A stretch of 64,000 nucleotides of DNA from Ulota crispa (Eukaryota > Streptophyta > Bryopsida > Orthotrichales > Orthotrichaceae): contig OY987249.1 in NCBI GenBank assembly GCA_963920765.1, forward strand, positions 19,006,483-19,070,482. The letters run 5' to 3'. Position numbers and translations under genes: made by a program. Positions 46,918-59,324 of this stretch are shown here, piece by piece (positions within the stretch are counted from its first letter, which is position 1; each line of letters starts with the position of its first letter). The notes beneath the pieces are model-generated. The model was not told the DNA's origin and made no database searches. It worked only from the letters and a program-made list of their open reading frames with translations.

Positions 46918-48177
46918 AGTAAAACTTAGACTACAAAAATATCATTGAACTAATTCATATGACCAAGAAGATAGTTTTAGAAAGCACATACAATATTTGA
47001 AATCCTAGACTACGACATCTTACAGATTTTTTAGAACAATAGAAGTTTCTGTGATTAATGAGAATTTTGAACAATTAAAGATGTAGAACATTTGCAAAGA
47101 GGTTCTACTAAACCATTATTCCAGCTTGTTTTGAGTATCTTCAAAAATGGAAAATTTTCTCCAATCAAAATTTAAAAAAAAAAAAGACTTTTTGTAGTGA
47201 ATTTTGCATAATTTTCAAGTACAACATCTTTTATTCTAGAACAGATTCGCCATTAAGCTACTTATTGTAAAATAGCGTTTCTCAAATCTATTGAAATGAA
47301 ACATTTTGTTGAAGTGCTTAAATTACTTTCATGATGCATTAATTAATTATCTTATGTGCTTGATATAGAATGATAATTGCTTTACTTGAATAAAAATTAG
47401 GCCAACATGCTTATAATTTTTAGAGAATTATTTTTTGAAGTTTCTATTTTTCATTAAACATTTAAAACTGCAAACACATGTAAAATCTCTTACTAATTTC
47501 TTTCCAATCTCTCCTAACAATTGTAAACAATTCAAGATCTTCACCCTGATTGCTACTTTTCTTTTTGCAATCCCTATCTTCAAGTTAAAGACCCTACAAA
47601 TACAATGTAATTATGGTGGTTTGAACATCTTTTAAAATTCTTTTGTAAAATGTCAAGAATGCACTCTTACTCACCAAAACAATATCTCATTATTTCAAAG
47701 TTTACCAATTATGATTCTTGCTTGTTGGTGCCATACTACCTTGTATAAAATGCTTTTGTTGTTTTAAACATAATAATGATTTTCAATCATCTTTTTTAAG
47801 TAAAAACTTGTAGAGAAGGTTTTAGAGATACTTTGGGATGATATACAAATCAACACGCAACAATAAAAACAACACTGTAATGGCAATTTGAAAATAAAAT
47901 ATGCAATATTATTACATCAATAATTACCTTATACAGCATTATTGAAAGGTTGTTCAAGTGACTTCTAATTTGACATTTATTTGCTAAGCAACTCATATTT
48001 GACAAAGTTTAAGAAAATCACTATTGACAATTGCTAAACAAACACACGAATTTTGTAAAACAATATGTAAATAGGTTAGAGTAGATGAACAAATGAATAA
48101 AAATGAGTATATTATGAAAAACATGGATAACTGGATCAGTTTAGAACATGCTGACAACTTATTTAAAAGAGAGAGTA
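46918..48177. other. Intergenic AT-rich stretch, no gene or element recognised
   Basis: Open frames are short and composition-driven. I see no repeats of note. Confidence 0.4.
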
Positions 48178-48500
48178 GGAAAAATTTGATGGATACCCCT
48201 AAAATTTGTCATATTTGTACAAATGGTTCTAGCTTTTTAGAAATTGCACAAACATCTTTGACATACTTTCATACTTGCAGAAGTACTGTTCTCCGCAGTT
48301 TTCAAAAGTGTATGTTACCTACTTTTTGGGAGGCTACCTTTTGTCACAAATCTTCAAGTGACATGCACCTTTGATAACTATGAAGAAAGATATTTTTGCA
48401 AGTATGAAAGTATGTCAAGGATATTTGTGCAATTCCTAAAAAACCAAGGGACGTCCAATACAAACATGGAAAATTTCAGAGGTATCCATCAAACTGTCCC
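48178..48500. mobile_element. GGGAAA-ended MITE, copy 2
   Basis: ggaaaaatttgatggatacc pairs with ggtatccatcaaactgtcc. Inner gacatactttcatacttgca pairs with gtatgaaagtatgtcaagg. Confidence 0.65.
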
Positions 48501-50072
48501 TTTAGAGGGTACTACTAACATGAATTGCAACGGGTTGTGATCACTAACATTAATAGTACAAATGCTCATTCGACATACTCCGTAGATTAGTTCCAATAGT
48601 ACGTACAGCAACCAAGGACATTTCTTGGCGTTTTGGAAAAGTTAGGCAAAGCGTTCATTCTATGAAAAAAATAGGGGGATAATGATACCTCCCCCAAGTC
48701 TTTGTATGTAGGGAAATAGCAGGAACCACCACCCACAACTTATCTACATCTCCACATTAATTTAGAGCTGTATATGGTGCCAGAATAAAGCAAAAAAATA
48801 TATAATCATAAAAAGCGATGTAAAGCAACTGGGGATGAGAATGCAAAACCAGAAAGTTGAATCCCATGAACCCGTCGTGTAAAACGGTAAAATAATTACA
48901 AAATACTGCGTTTACTTTGAAAATGACCTTAACAAGGTTCGTCCTTCACTGCAGAGCCTGGCATGTGATCATTTGCTAATAGGGGTACGCTTACAAAATT
49001 ATGGAGGAGTTACAGCGATGAGTTTGATGTTTTCAATTGGGACTTTGACATTTTCAATTTTGTTTTTTTTAAAACACGAGCAGGGATAGGAGTCTCACCT
49101 AGAGAAGGATCATGACTTGTGGGTTCAGTACAAACGTCTACTGAATTCCTGGAGATTATAATTGTACAATTGTGAAAATTGTGTAATTGTACTGGTCTGG
49201 GTTGGGATGGGGACTGCCTTCAGATTAGGACATTCCAGTGGCCTTTCAAAATAACTTACATCAGAGTTGGTGGAGGACAGGCGGGGGCAGGGGGTACCAA
49301 TGTCAAGAGAGGCTTGGCTTTCAGTCAGTAGAGTACTGTAGGTTGAGAGCAGATTCGACAGTCAAGTGTTGAATTAATTATTTTTTGAGATTTTTTTTTT
49401 CATTTGGCATCAAATTTAGTAATCAATTGAGGACACTATAAGGGCATACTGTTAATTTGGTCATTTTTTCTCAATTAGGACATGTCAATTAAGACTTTTT
49501 TTTTGTTAATTATGACATTTTTTTGTCAATTTGAACACATTTGGTCAATTGGGACATATCAATTTGGATACCATTTCCTTGTAATGGGATTAGGCATTTT
49601 CAAAAAAAATTATTACTATATAACAATCAACTAATTTTTTTAGTACAATCAAGCCTTCTTCAAAGTATCTTTGTCTTTCCAAAGTTAGGCCTTAGTACAA
49701 AGTTTCGAGTAGATTGAGCCCTCCTAGAATTAGCCTTGACTTTCTAGAATTAGTTAGGCTTAATGACTCTTATAATATTGGGCAATTCAAATTTTTAATG
49801 GTTTGATTTGAAATTGAACATTTTTGGAAAATAATTTACAGAATAATTGGACTAAATTTTGAGTAATTATTTTATGTTGAATCTGCTATCAACCTACAGT
49901 AGTTTATCCTTATTGGGGTTTTTGTGGTCACCAAGGAGACATACAAGTATATAACCGTTTGAGGGTGTAACCTACGAGGGAAGGGGTCTTTTGTACATAA
50001 ACCCTAACTTTTCAAGTGCCACGTGGCATGTTGTGAATGAGTTGGTATGACAACCTTCCCGTGTGCCTTGAA
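48501..50072. other. Intergenic stretch, no gene recognised
   Basis: A GC-richer patch at about 49160-49380 has no protein-like frame. Around 49420-49560 the phrase tcaattnggacat recurs loosely several times. Nothing else can be named. Confidence 0.4.
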
Positions 50073-50727
50073 TTAACCCCTCATCGCCCAAGGGGACCAA
50101 AATTGTCCACCATGTTTTTTAGTTTGAATTTTTTTACTTTTCTTAAAGATTAATTTTTGTGGTTAATTTTTTCAATTATTCTTATTGAAGTTTTGTTTTA
50201 GTATCAAAAATCTGATTTTGAAAATGAATGATTATGATTTGTCTATTCAAGATTTTGTGCAAGGGTGTCCATTGCAAATCTTCACTTTCTAGTGTTGAGA
50301 GCTCTTGGAAATGAGCCTCAAGTACACTAGAACTTGGAGAAACAATCACATCAAAAACTTAATTTAAAAAATTGTAGAGTAGATTTTAAGAAGCCGTAAA
50401 TTGATTAGGGTTACACATGTTGTACTTTACATACTCATATTTTTTTTGATATCCTCAATTATAACTTTGAGATGTGAAAAGAGGATTGAAAGACTTCAAA
50501 TCACTTTCACAGTTTTAACACCCACATGATCAAATCTTATAATCTTTCAATCCATAAGTAATATTGTTGTGTTTTCTTTTCCTATGTGATCTCTAACATA
50601 TCTAATTTGAATTTGTACGGTTACAGTTTTTTTTTAAATGATGCAACTTATCAAAATGTTGCCATTGTATTCATCCAAGAGCACGTTCTGAAATATCGAA
50701 GAACGTCTGTGGGCGGTGAGGGGTTAA
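50073..50727. mobile_element. TTAA-bounded MITE, copy 16 (gtgtccattgcaa subfamily)
   Basis: It runs from TTAA-CCCCTCATCGCCC to GGGCGGTGAGGGG-TTAA, 655 bp, with 13-bp near-perfect ends. It is collinear with copies 3, 7 and 8. Confidence 0.8.
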
Positions 50728-50730
50728 AAT

Positions 50731-51042
50731 GGGAAATTTTTTTGGATACCCCTGAAATTTGTAATATTTGTACACTTATTCCTGATTTTCAGAAATTGCA
50801 CATATATCCTTGACATTTCAAAGGAGCATCTCAAGGTAGTTTTACAAGTATTTTTTTCAATCCTTTTGTTCCATCTTTGTGTGTTCCTATGCTTCAAACA
50901 CCAAGGCATTTATTGCAAGATCTAGAAACAATGATGTTGAAAAAGCAAAATACCTATGATAAGGGTATTTGTGCAAATTCTAGAAAATCAGGGGCATTTG
51001 CACAAATATTGCAAATTTCAGGGGTATCCATCAAGCTTTCCC
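50731..51042. mobile_element. GGGAAA-ended MITE, copy 3
   Basis: gggaaatttttttggatacc pairs with ggtatccatcaagctttccc. It lies three bases from the TTAA of the preceding element. Confidence 0.65.
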
Positions 51043-51111
51043 ATAAAAAGTTTATTTTGTCACATGAGTGTTAGAGACTGATAATTGCATGAAGTGTTGA
51101 TTTTTGCTACT

Positions 51112-51230
51112 GGTAGAAAAATCCATTGGGTGGAATGTGAGTGGTATTTTCAACCCAAGTATTTTGCTGGAGTAGAAAAATCCGCTAGGTGGAATATATG
51201 TAGTATTTTCAACCCAAGATTTTTGGTATT
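51112..51230. repeat. Tandem duplication, period 59 bp
   Basis: Two units begin tagaaaaatccattgggtgg and tagaaaaatccgctaggtgg, and both contain gtattttcaacccaag. Confidence 0.7.
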
Positions 51231-51331
51231 GACTGAAAGATCTACTAGCTGATCTATTCGTATTTCGTTACATTGAGAAGCGTGTCACGCTACTGTAGTC
51301 TTCCCAAGAAAACAAATTTCAATCTAATGAA

Positions 51332-51649
51332 TAAGGTAGGAACACCCACAAGCGTGAGTGTAAGGGTTTTGAACATGATGACTATTAATAAATATCTAGC
51401 AAATTATAAGATTCTATTAGCAACAATAAAATAATGAGTTTGCACTTTCAAATGTATTATTTAAATATTATGAGAATAAGTTAAGAATTTTCAAAAAGCA
51501 AACTGCCATTGCACCCATAAACAACACTAAGATTTTGTGTTCATATGTTGTACATCATTGTAATTACATCTATTTACTTCCACAAATTTTCCAAGATTTT
51601 AGAGATGACGATTATGAGGACATTAACGCTTATGGGTGTTCCTACCTTA
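51332..51649. mobile_element. TA-flanked MITE, AGGTAGG family, intact ends
   Basis: TA-AGGTAGGAACACCCACAAGC pairs with GCTTATGGGTGTTCCTACCT-TA, 318 bp. The terminal inverted repeat of about 20 bp is the cleanest of the family in this window. Confidence 0.8.
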
Positions 51650-52175
51650 TTGCCAAGTTTTTAAGTTTCTAAATGCACTAATTTTTTGAGGGGCATTCAC
51701 CAAGAAGGTCCTTTTATACATAAAAACCTATATTTCAAAGAATCACATGGCAAGTTGCCAATGAACTAAAATGACAACCTTTCATGGCATTTTGATATCA
51801 ACTGAACATTTTATTACACAAGTATGTAAAACTGACAATTGGAGGAAGTATACCTAATCATTTGTTAGTAAAGCTTATATAGCCAAGGTTATAGTATCTA
51901 AAAGGATTCACCTATCAAACACACTAGATCAACTCATCAACCTACAAGGATTTTAAAAGAAAATTGAAACCATTTATCCACATTACAATCGAGGATTTGC
52001 TGTAAATAGCATAAACAGTATCATTGCTACCAAAATATGCATTAAACACTATGCATAAACTAAAATTGATGATTTCAACCAGGTTCCTAAAGCCCCATAT
52101 AAAAATAATGATCAATATTTTAAAAAAAAGTAACTTAATACCCCTATAATTGTCCATGCAAGCCTTGCAAATGAA
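51650..52175. other. Spacer, no feature recognised
   Basis: AT-rich sequence with no inverted repeats or coding signal identified. Confidence 0.4.
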
Positions 52176-53109
52176 TTAACCCCTAAAGGAGTGAGCCCTT
52201 TTTTTTTTATAAAAGTCACTGGGAGCTGTCACTTCTAGGGCAAAGAATAGAAAGGTTGAAAAATTGTTTCTTCCTAATAATCCAACCATAGGATCTTGCC
52301 ATAGACTATGGGAGGTACTTGTGGGAAAATTATCAGCTCATTCTAGATGTAGGGGAGCCACATATTGACATCTCAAGTGAAAAATAAATTTTTCCTCATT
52401 GCCCAAAAATTTCATAAGCCTTTGACTTCTCCTAAATAAATAAAAATTGCCTCAAGCAAAGTTGAGGTTTACTTTTTCCATGTAGAAGACCAAGTTAGGT
52501 AAGTGTGGGAGAACTCTCAAATGAGTTGGAGATGTGAATCATACTTTGTAAAATCTTGCAATGCCGTAAGGTCATGAAATTTGCATATACTCTAGGCAAA
52601 ATTGGAGGATTCATGTAAAATTCAAGAATTTGAATTACTTTGATCCAAATGGTAAAAACCAAGGAATCTTACTCTAATACAACTTGGAAAAGAAAAGAGT
52701 AAAAAAAAAATACACAAAGAGTTAAAAAAAGTAAAGCACCAAATTTAAGAAGGGACAAAAGGAATGGAGGTTTGGGGACCCCACACCTACCAGCAAACCA
52801 AAACTTCTCATAACTCTCATCTCATCAATCAAAATTGAATGATTCAAAGCCTCATACATATATGTAAATGTAAAGAACTAGTTTTAGATTATTATTAAAA
52901 AAATGGAATTTTTAAAGAAGCTTTTGGGATGCCCACCCTCCTCCGTTTTCCAAAAATTAATGCATAATTTCTCCAATAAATGTTGAAATGAAGAAAAAGT
53001 TAGATGTGCATGTACATCCTTGAATATCTCATCTCCCATAAAGCTTTCAAAAAATCACACTAAGTAGTTTAGTTGGAAGTACATGCACAAAATGCCAACT
53101 GTCCCTTAA
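52176..53109. mobile_element. TTAA-bounded MITE, copy 17, right end truncated by copy 18
   Basis: The left end is TTAA-CCCCTAAAGGAGTGAGC. The right side is collinear with relatives up to aaaatgccaactgtccc, then jumps into TTAA-CCCTTTAAGGCC of the next element. The expected last 25 or so bases (ending in GGGGTTAA) are missing. Confidence 0.65.
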
Positions 53110-53883
53110 CCCTTTAAGGCCTGGTTGACCCCATTCTGGTTGATTTAAACACATTATCACTAGTAGCCAAGGTTTGACAATGAATTTGGTCTTGGATGAA
53201 AGTGGACAGGTGTGGGGAACTTGGAAATGAATGTAATGGGACAAATACCATGAAGATCCTTTTTGGCATGTGGTGTAGGGGTTGAAAAATTTACCTTGCA
53301 TGCAGGCTGAATATATGCAAATCATTGGAGAAAGAGAGCCCTAAATGCAAAAGAGACTAGCATTTATATTGACAAACACAAGTTTGGGAAACGCCAAGTT
53401 GGATTTCCATATGGTTCTTGATGATGCAAAATCTGGCCCTCTAAGAATGAAAAAAAAAAATCCTTAGCAAGAAATTTGGTGGTAAAGGTAGCTTGTTGTA
53501 TGCATGCTTCCTTCACCATATACGGACTGAGAGATCTATACAATTTGCAACAAAGGAATTGTCAATAGCCACCAAATCTATTGGGAAGGTCCAAGCATCA
53601 AATCTCATTCCAATCACACGGTCAGGTCTTCATCACAAATCATAATTAGGTATTTCTCTATATTGAGCTATAAAGTTTAAAATAGGAAAACTTCTTACCT
53701 GCCTCCCAAATCAATCACAGACCCTTGACCCACGCACATGGGTCCTCACCCTGTATTGTAGGGAGCCTTTTGGGGGCTAAGAACCCATATGTGAGAGAGC
53801 TCTCTCACGTATGGGTCCTCAGCCCCTAAAAGGGCTCCCTACAAGGGTGAGAACACATGTGAGTGGAGCACCTAGAGGGTTAA
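53106..53883. mobile_element. TTAA-bounded MITE, copy 18
   Basis: It runs from TTAA-CCCTTTAAGGCCTGG to GCACCTAGAGGG-TTAA, 778 bp. The ends are diverged. The right third holds a strong hairpin (53731-53863). Confidence 0.55.
53731..53863. repeat. Strong hairpin, about 65-bp arms
   Basis: cacatgggtcctcaccct pairs with agggtgagaacacatgtg, and agggagccttttgggggcta pairs with agcccctaaaagggctccct. The centre is the palindrome gagagctctc. It is probably a palindromic MITE within copy 18, or the end of it. Confidence 0.7.
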
Positions 53884-54480
53884 GAGAACTTATCCAAATT
53901 CTATTAACTCCATGTTTCATGGAGTTTTCATCCTCGTCAAATTTCACGTCTTGCGAATGAATTGGGACTTGAAACTTTGAACTTGGAACATGAAATTTGA
54001 GACTCAGGACTTGGGATCTGGGACTTGGGTCGCAGTGCGAAAATGTCTGAAGCTTATGAGTACCAACTATGGGTACGTACCGATGACCATTTGCATTCCT
54101 CGTACTTGAGGTTAACCAATGGCATTGCAAAACATCCAACCTGAGCATCCTTTTTGGCTGCATCGTATTCTGCACCATTTACTTTTGCACTTTTCATTAT
54201 TCCTTTTCAAGCAGGTGCACGCTTTCGTCCACCTTTTAGATATTTGGTTTTTGCCCATGCAGTTGACCATTTATATTTGTTATTTGTTTTTTTTGTAAAA
54301 GGTTGAGCATGCAAAAAGTGTGATACTGCATTCATGAAAAGAGACTTGAGAAAAGCACTCATAAAGAGTAATTGTAAAAAAAATACAGAAACAAAGCACT
54401 TTGGTTCACACAAAAAGAGCAGCATTCCCACCTCATTTACAACCCCACCTTGGTTAGGCGGGTGGTTTATGCTTATGACG
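53884..54480. other. Spacer with purine-rich simple repeat, no gene
   Basis: At about 53965-54030, short units like gacttggga recur irregularly. Minus-strand frames of 74-119 codons lack motifs. Confidence 0.4.
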
Positions 54481-54886
54481 TAAGAGCATCCTCAGTCCAC
54501 ATCCTGCATTGGAGCTAGGGTATGGTTTGTAAAGAGTTTTGTTGCATGGTTTGCAGTGACAATAGCTGCACACCGCTCCGTGCAACGCAATCCACACATG
54601 CACACGGAACTGCACACTCTGTTTTTGTTAGGGTTTTTTTTAATAAGATCTCAATTTCTGACTTGCACAATAGTGATCATTGCATTGATAAGCAATATAC
54701 AGAGCTGTTTGAAGGACTTTTGAGGGTTGTTAAAACTACTAAGTGTAACCAAGGTTTTATTATCCCCTTCAAAATGATGTCCCACATGTTGGGTGCATTA
54801 GATCAAGTTCGCAATTTTCAAGTGGGGACCCATTGTAAGAGTGCCGTTGCAAGGTTGATATACGTGCTAGATTGAGGATGCTTTAA
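54481..54886. mobile_element. Tourist-like MITE, GAGCATCCTCA ends
   Basis: TAA-GAGCATCCTCAGTCC pairs with GATTGAGGATGCTT-TAA. Its final TAA is part of the TTAA that begins the next element. A 117-codon frame covers it but shows no known domain. Confidence 0.6.
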
Positions 54887-55771
54887 CCCCTAAAGGACCT
54901 TGGAATTTCCTAAGCTTCTAGGAATTTGCTCTAATTTGAACAAATAGCCAACATTTTGATAAGTTGTATCAACTCTTTTTGAACTGTAACTGTATAAAAT
55001 CAAAATATGTAAGTTAGAGATCATATTAGAAAAGAAAACACAACAATATCTCTTATGGATTGAAAGATTATAATGTTTGATCATGAGCAGGTTAAAATAG
55101 TGAAAGTGATTTGAAGTTTTTCAATCTTCTTTTCTTATGTCAAATTTAAAAAGTTGGTCACCAAAAAAGTATGAGGTTAAAGGGCTTAACATGCATAGCC
55201 CCAATCAATTTATGACTTCTCAAAATCTATACAATGTTTTTAAGGAATTTCTAATGTGATTTTTCTCAAAGATCTAGTGTATTTGAGGCTCATTCCCAAG
55301 AGCCTTCAAGGAAAAGGGATACGGATAGCTATGCACAAGGCCGTTAAAAACAAAGATAAGATAGTTGAATTAAAGTCAGTTTTTGATGGGGAATGGTCAC
55401 CTTTTTTTTGTACTTCAGGGAACGGTGCATACCACTACTCCCTTCCACCTTTTTTTACAACTTCCACTTATTAATGAAACCGCCTATGGCGGGTCCAGGG
55501 ATGTCACCCCACAACACCCAAAAAGGCATTAAACCAAGAGCCTTTAGCACTACATAAAGTCAAGATTGCAATGAACACCCGTGCACAAAATCTAGAATAG
55601 AAAAATCATAATCAAACATTTGAAAAATCAACTTGTTGAAGCTAAAACTAAATTTCAAAAAAATTGTTCAAAAATACTAAAAATATTAAAAATAGTAATT
55701 TGGTAAGGTTTTGTTTAACTTCAAAAATTGATGGAGGACACATTCTATCCTCAGGGTCTTTTAGGGGTTAA
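54883..55771. mobile_element. TTAA-bounded MITE, copy 19 (gtgtccattgcaa-related subfamily)
   Basis: It runs from TTAA-CCCCTAAAGGACCTTGG to CAGGGTCTTTTAGGGG-TTAA, 889 bp. It is collinear with 61893-62649, with a local insertion near 55305-55540 in this copy. Confidence 0.75.
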
Positions 55772-56705
55772 GGTGAACTTCTATGCTCTCCCAAAAGTGC
55801 AAATTTAGACTTTTTGTTTTTTTTGTTTTTGAATTTTACAATTATGTACACAAGGAAGTTTACCTTGAGTTTTGAGTTCCACCAAATCCTCAAAATTCAT
55901 TAGGTTAAGAATTTGGGGTTCATAGCTTCATACATTGCCTCAACTCTTGCTTCCCAAGGCCCAATACACTTTTTTTTTTTAAAAAAAGTCGGCACCTTCT
56001 TGACCGTTTGTTTTGCCCCTTCCTAATCCAACAAACAAAATTTCAACATGACACCTGGCAAAAAAAATGCAAACCACCCTCAAAACATGTTTTGAATGCA
56101 GAAAAAAGGGAAAGAACTGAATGTGGCGTTTTTCTCCTCATATAAGTAAACCAGTCTTTAGTGGCGTCCAATTCATTCTCGTCTCACCAGGAAAATTAGT
56201 TCATGTGCACCAAAAAGAAAAAGAGAAAAGACATGCCTAAAACATTAATTATTGTATCGTCAAAAAGGTGAAAGAAAGTTTTTTTCTTTTTCTTTTTTTA
56301 GCTTTTAACTTCTATTTCCCCAATGAGAGGGTACTCATGAAAACTTTAGAGTCAGAGCAATAGAGTAGTAAAATCCAAGTGAGTTCATACAAAGTGAAGT
56401 AAACTTAGGCCATTTGATGAAAGCCGGAAAGGGCGATGGACCGTACCCGGGCAAGGACACACTGCCGGGGGTGCAACTTCAATGCAAGCTGCTTCTGCAA
56501 TCACCTGCTTGGATTCAAATTGGCTGCGTTGGTCTCTATGCATGATTTTAATGGCTCCTTTTCACTCTTGTCCTTTCGGCAATGGTCCTTTATTGACTAA
56601 CCGAGTTGTCCTACACCATGCTCTATTTGTCTCTATATCTAGTGTTCAATTTTGTGTGGGGCTATGTGTTGGTAGTTCTCAATGCACCTTCTTAAAACTC
56701 GGACT
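55772..56705. other. Intergenic stretch, no gene recognised
   Basis: A GC-richer patch (about 56410-56480) containing ccgtacccgggcaagg stands out in composition but has no identifiable product. The 100-codon frame at 56482-56784 runs into the next element and looks accidental. Confidence 0.4.
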
Positions 56706-57578
56706 GTATTGTACCAGGGAGTATATTTACGTAATGTATGTTTTGGCATTATCAACAATTTTGTATAACAAAAAATATAAATGATATTATAATCTCATAT
56801 TATTGGTATATGGTTCTCATGCAATCTTAATCAATCATATCAAATTTTGGTTACTAAAAGCAAAAATTTTGTTTTTTGGTAAATTGTTTTGTGTTGAAAT
56901 AATGGTTTTACAAGAAAATTGATTAAAAACCATTAGTGATGAATTTTTGAGATTTGATTGCATGGATGTGTTGGGGACCTTCGTGCACACATCTATCCTT
57001 CTAACAAGACATCTTCAAAAAGTTCAAAATTCTTTAAATGGAGACATGAACATTGGTATAATCATGACCAAATTTAGTAAAATAAGTATCTCAAAATTTT
57101 TCATAACTTTTGGCAAAATAAACTTATCATCAAGCTCAAAGGTACAAAATCAATCATAATGTATGAGTCAAATAGCATAATCTAATTACCATAAAGAAAT
57201 ATTTATTTTACTAAATTTGGTCATGATGACTCAAGCATTCTAGTCTCCATTGAAAGACTTTTCAACATTTTGAAGGTGTTTACTAGAAGGATAGATGTGC
57301 ACACGGAGGTCCCCAACACATCCATGCAATCAAATCTCAAAAATTCATCTCCAATGTTTTTAATCATATTTCTTGTAAAACCTTGATTTTGACACAATTT
57401 TTTTACCAAAAATAGAATTTTTGCTTTTAGTAACCAAATTTTAGTATGGTTGATTGGGATTGCATGAGAATCATATACCAACAATATGAGATTATAATAC
57501 CATTTATATTTTTTGTTATACAAACTTGTTGGGAGTGCCAAAACATGCATTATGTAACTATACTACCTGGTATTGTAC
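56706..57578. mobile_element. Long fold-back element with about 380-bp arms
   Basis: The arms (about 56706-57092 and 57206-57578) are near reverse complements around a loop of about 110 bp. Ends: gtaccagggagtatatttac and gtaactatactacctggta. The core gatttgattgcatggatgtg is shared with the fold-backs at 20113 and 30996. Confidence 0.75.
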
Positions 57579-58086
57579 TTGCTTAACCTTTAAAGTACTA
57601 AACTCAAATTTTCACCAAAACCGCTCCAAAACTGCCATTTCTAGTACAAGTACCAAATTTTAGAAAAAAACCTTTTTTAACACATGTAGCCGTAAGATCT
57701 TGTACTACACTAGTATCAAAAGATGTGAAAAAAATTCAAGAGTTTTCACCATGTAGATTGTTAGATATGTGAGTTTGAATTGACAAAAAGCTATTTATTG
57801 TCTGCAAAAATTTAGGTAGTTGCACTTCACAAGGTCATATTTGTATGAAAAAAATTCCAAAGTGGTTGTATTTTTTTTGTGTTTATTCTTCAAATCAAGT
57901 TGGGTACACACTTGAAAATTTTCAAATCATTTGGAAATTGGAATTGTAAAACACATGGAAAAAAATAGTAAGTAAAAAGAAGTAAAGAATGATTCAAAAC
58001 ACTAAATTGTTAAGAACTTAATTATGGAAATGAGAAATTCCAATCCCAATGGCTGTAATGTTGTGATAAACAATGTGCAAACAATC

Positions 58087-59324
58087 TAAGGTAGGAGCAG
58101 AGTTCGGGGAAAACCGAGTTTTAGTTACAAGTCAACCAACTTATTTTGAGGATTGCCAAAATAAAATGAAAGTTGACAGATTTGCTTCCGACCATAAAAA
58201 CATGGCTTTAGGAAATCAGCCAAGTTACAATTTAATCTTTAGGAAATATAGCCAAACATGCACTTATAGATGAGGAAATGGGCCAAATGAAATTTGAAAC
58301 GATGGGAAATCAACCTATGAACTTTTCCATGATAAGGAAATTTTCCGACCTTCTAAACAAAAACCAAATATATTTTTTTAATTTCACAAGCAGTTACAAG
58401 GTGCTAAAAGTTCAAAAAATTAAAAAACAAGAAACTTGGGTGAGGTGGCCATGTGGGTGAGTGGGTGTGGGTGAGTGGGTGAGTAAGCGAGTGGGTGATT
58501 GTGTGATGGATAATGGGATATACAGTGCACTTGATGGTTAATAGGATAGACGGTGCACGTGCATCAATCCTTAGAGGAAACGTGGTGCTCATTGCTCAAT
58601 TGTTTACCCTAGCTTTGGGAGCTTAAATCTTGAGTCTCTTGATTGTTGTCTTGCTTTGCTATGCCATGCACATGGTAAGCAAAAGATTGATTTGTCTGCA
58701 ATGCAATATTTGTAAGAAAAAAAATCTGATACAATACATTGGAATTCAGATTTCAATCGAACTATTTTCTTAAACCTAGGAAATCAACCGAGTGAAAAAA
58801 AAAAAACAAAGGTTATTGGCTGACCAAAAAATACATGTCTAGGCCATGACAGTCCAAAAAAAAACTTAGTGGACTAGATAAGACTAGGAAATATACCTAG
58901 TTTTTAAATAAACCTCCCCGGACATTGGATAGGAGCACCCATGGGCGTCACGTCCCCATGGGCATCACTAACAAAGTCAGGGAGTGATAAATAGAAAAGC
59001 AAATGGTTATGGGTACTTAAATAATAGTTATGGGTGACAAAGTGATGGTTGTGGGTGACTGGCATGACGGTTTTGAGTACCCATCTCACTATTTAAGAAC
59101 CAACAAGCCTTTTTTTTAGCATCTCTTACACACCAGTCCAACAATTTTAGTGGTTTTGGACTTTGAAAAATCTTTGTGAACGAATGCTTGCAATTGGAAC
59201 TTTGAAATTGATGCCAATATTTTTGGTTTCCTCTTCCTAACTTACAGTAATTTTTTCAAAGTTAGTCAATTGTTTTACCTACTCCAAAACCCTTATTTCC
59301 ACACTTATGGGTGCGCCTACCTTA
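58087..59324. mobile_element. TA-flanked AGGTAGG-family element inserted in copy 20, itself interrupted
   Basis: The ends are TA-AGGTAGGAGCA and TGCGCCTACCT-TA. The host junction reads aatcTA[element]TAcatctttt, against aatcTAcatctttt in the uninterrupted copy at 42258. The right 400 bp match 36543-36901 in reverse. The left 830 bp are a further insertion. Confidence 0.75.
58101..58927. mobile_element. Third-level insertion carrying a short CTCACCCA-type array
   Basis: This DNA is the reverse-orientation relative of the block from about 62690 to the window end. Shared text: gaggaaatgggccaaatg, atgccatgcacatggtaagc. It contains about 60 bp of gtgggtga repeats (58439-58500). The exact borders are uncertain and the family is unrecognised. 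Confidence 0.55.

Noticed and set aside
53047..54431. Minus-strand frames of 74-119 codons
   Set aside because: They overlap repeat elements and a hairpin, with no conserved domains.
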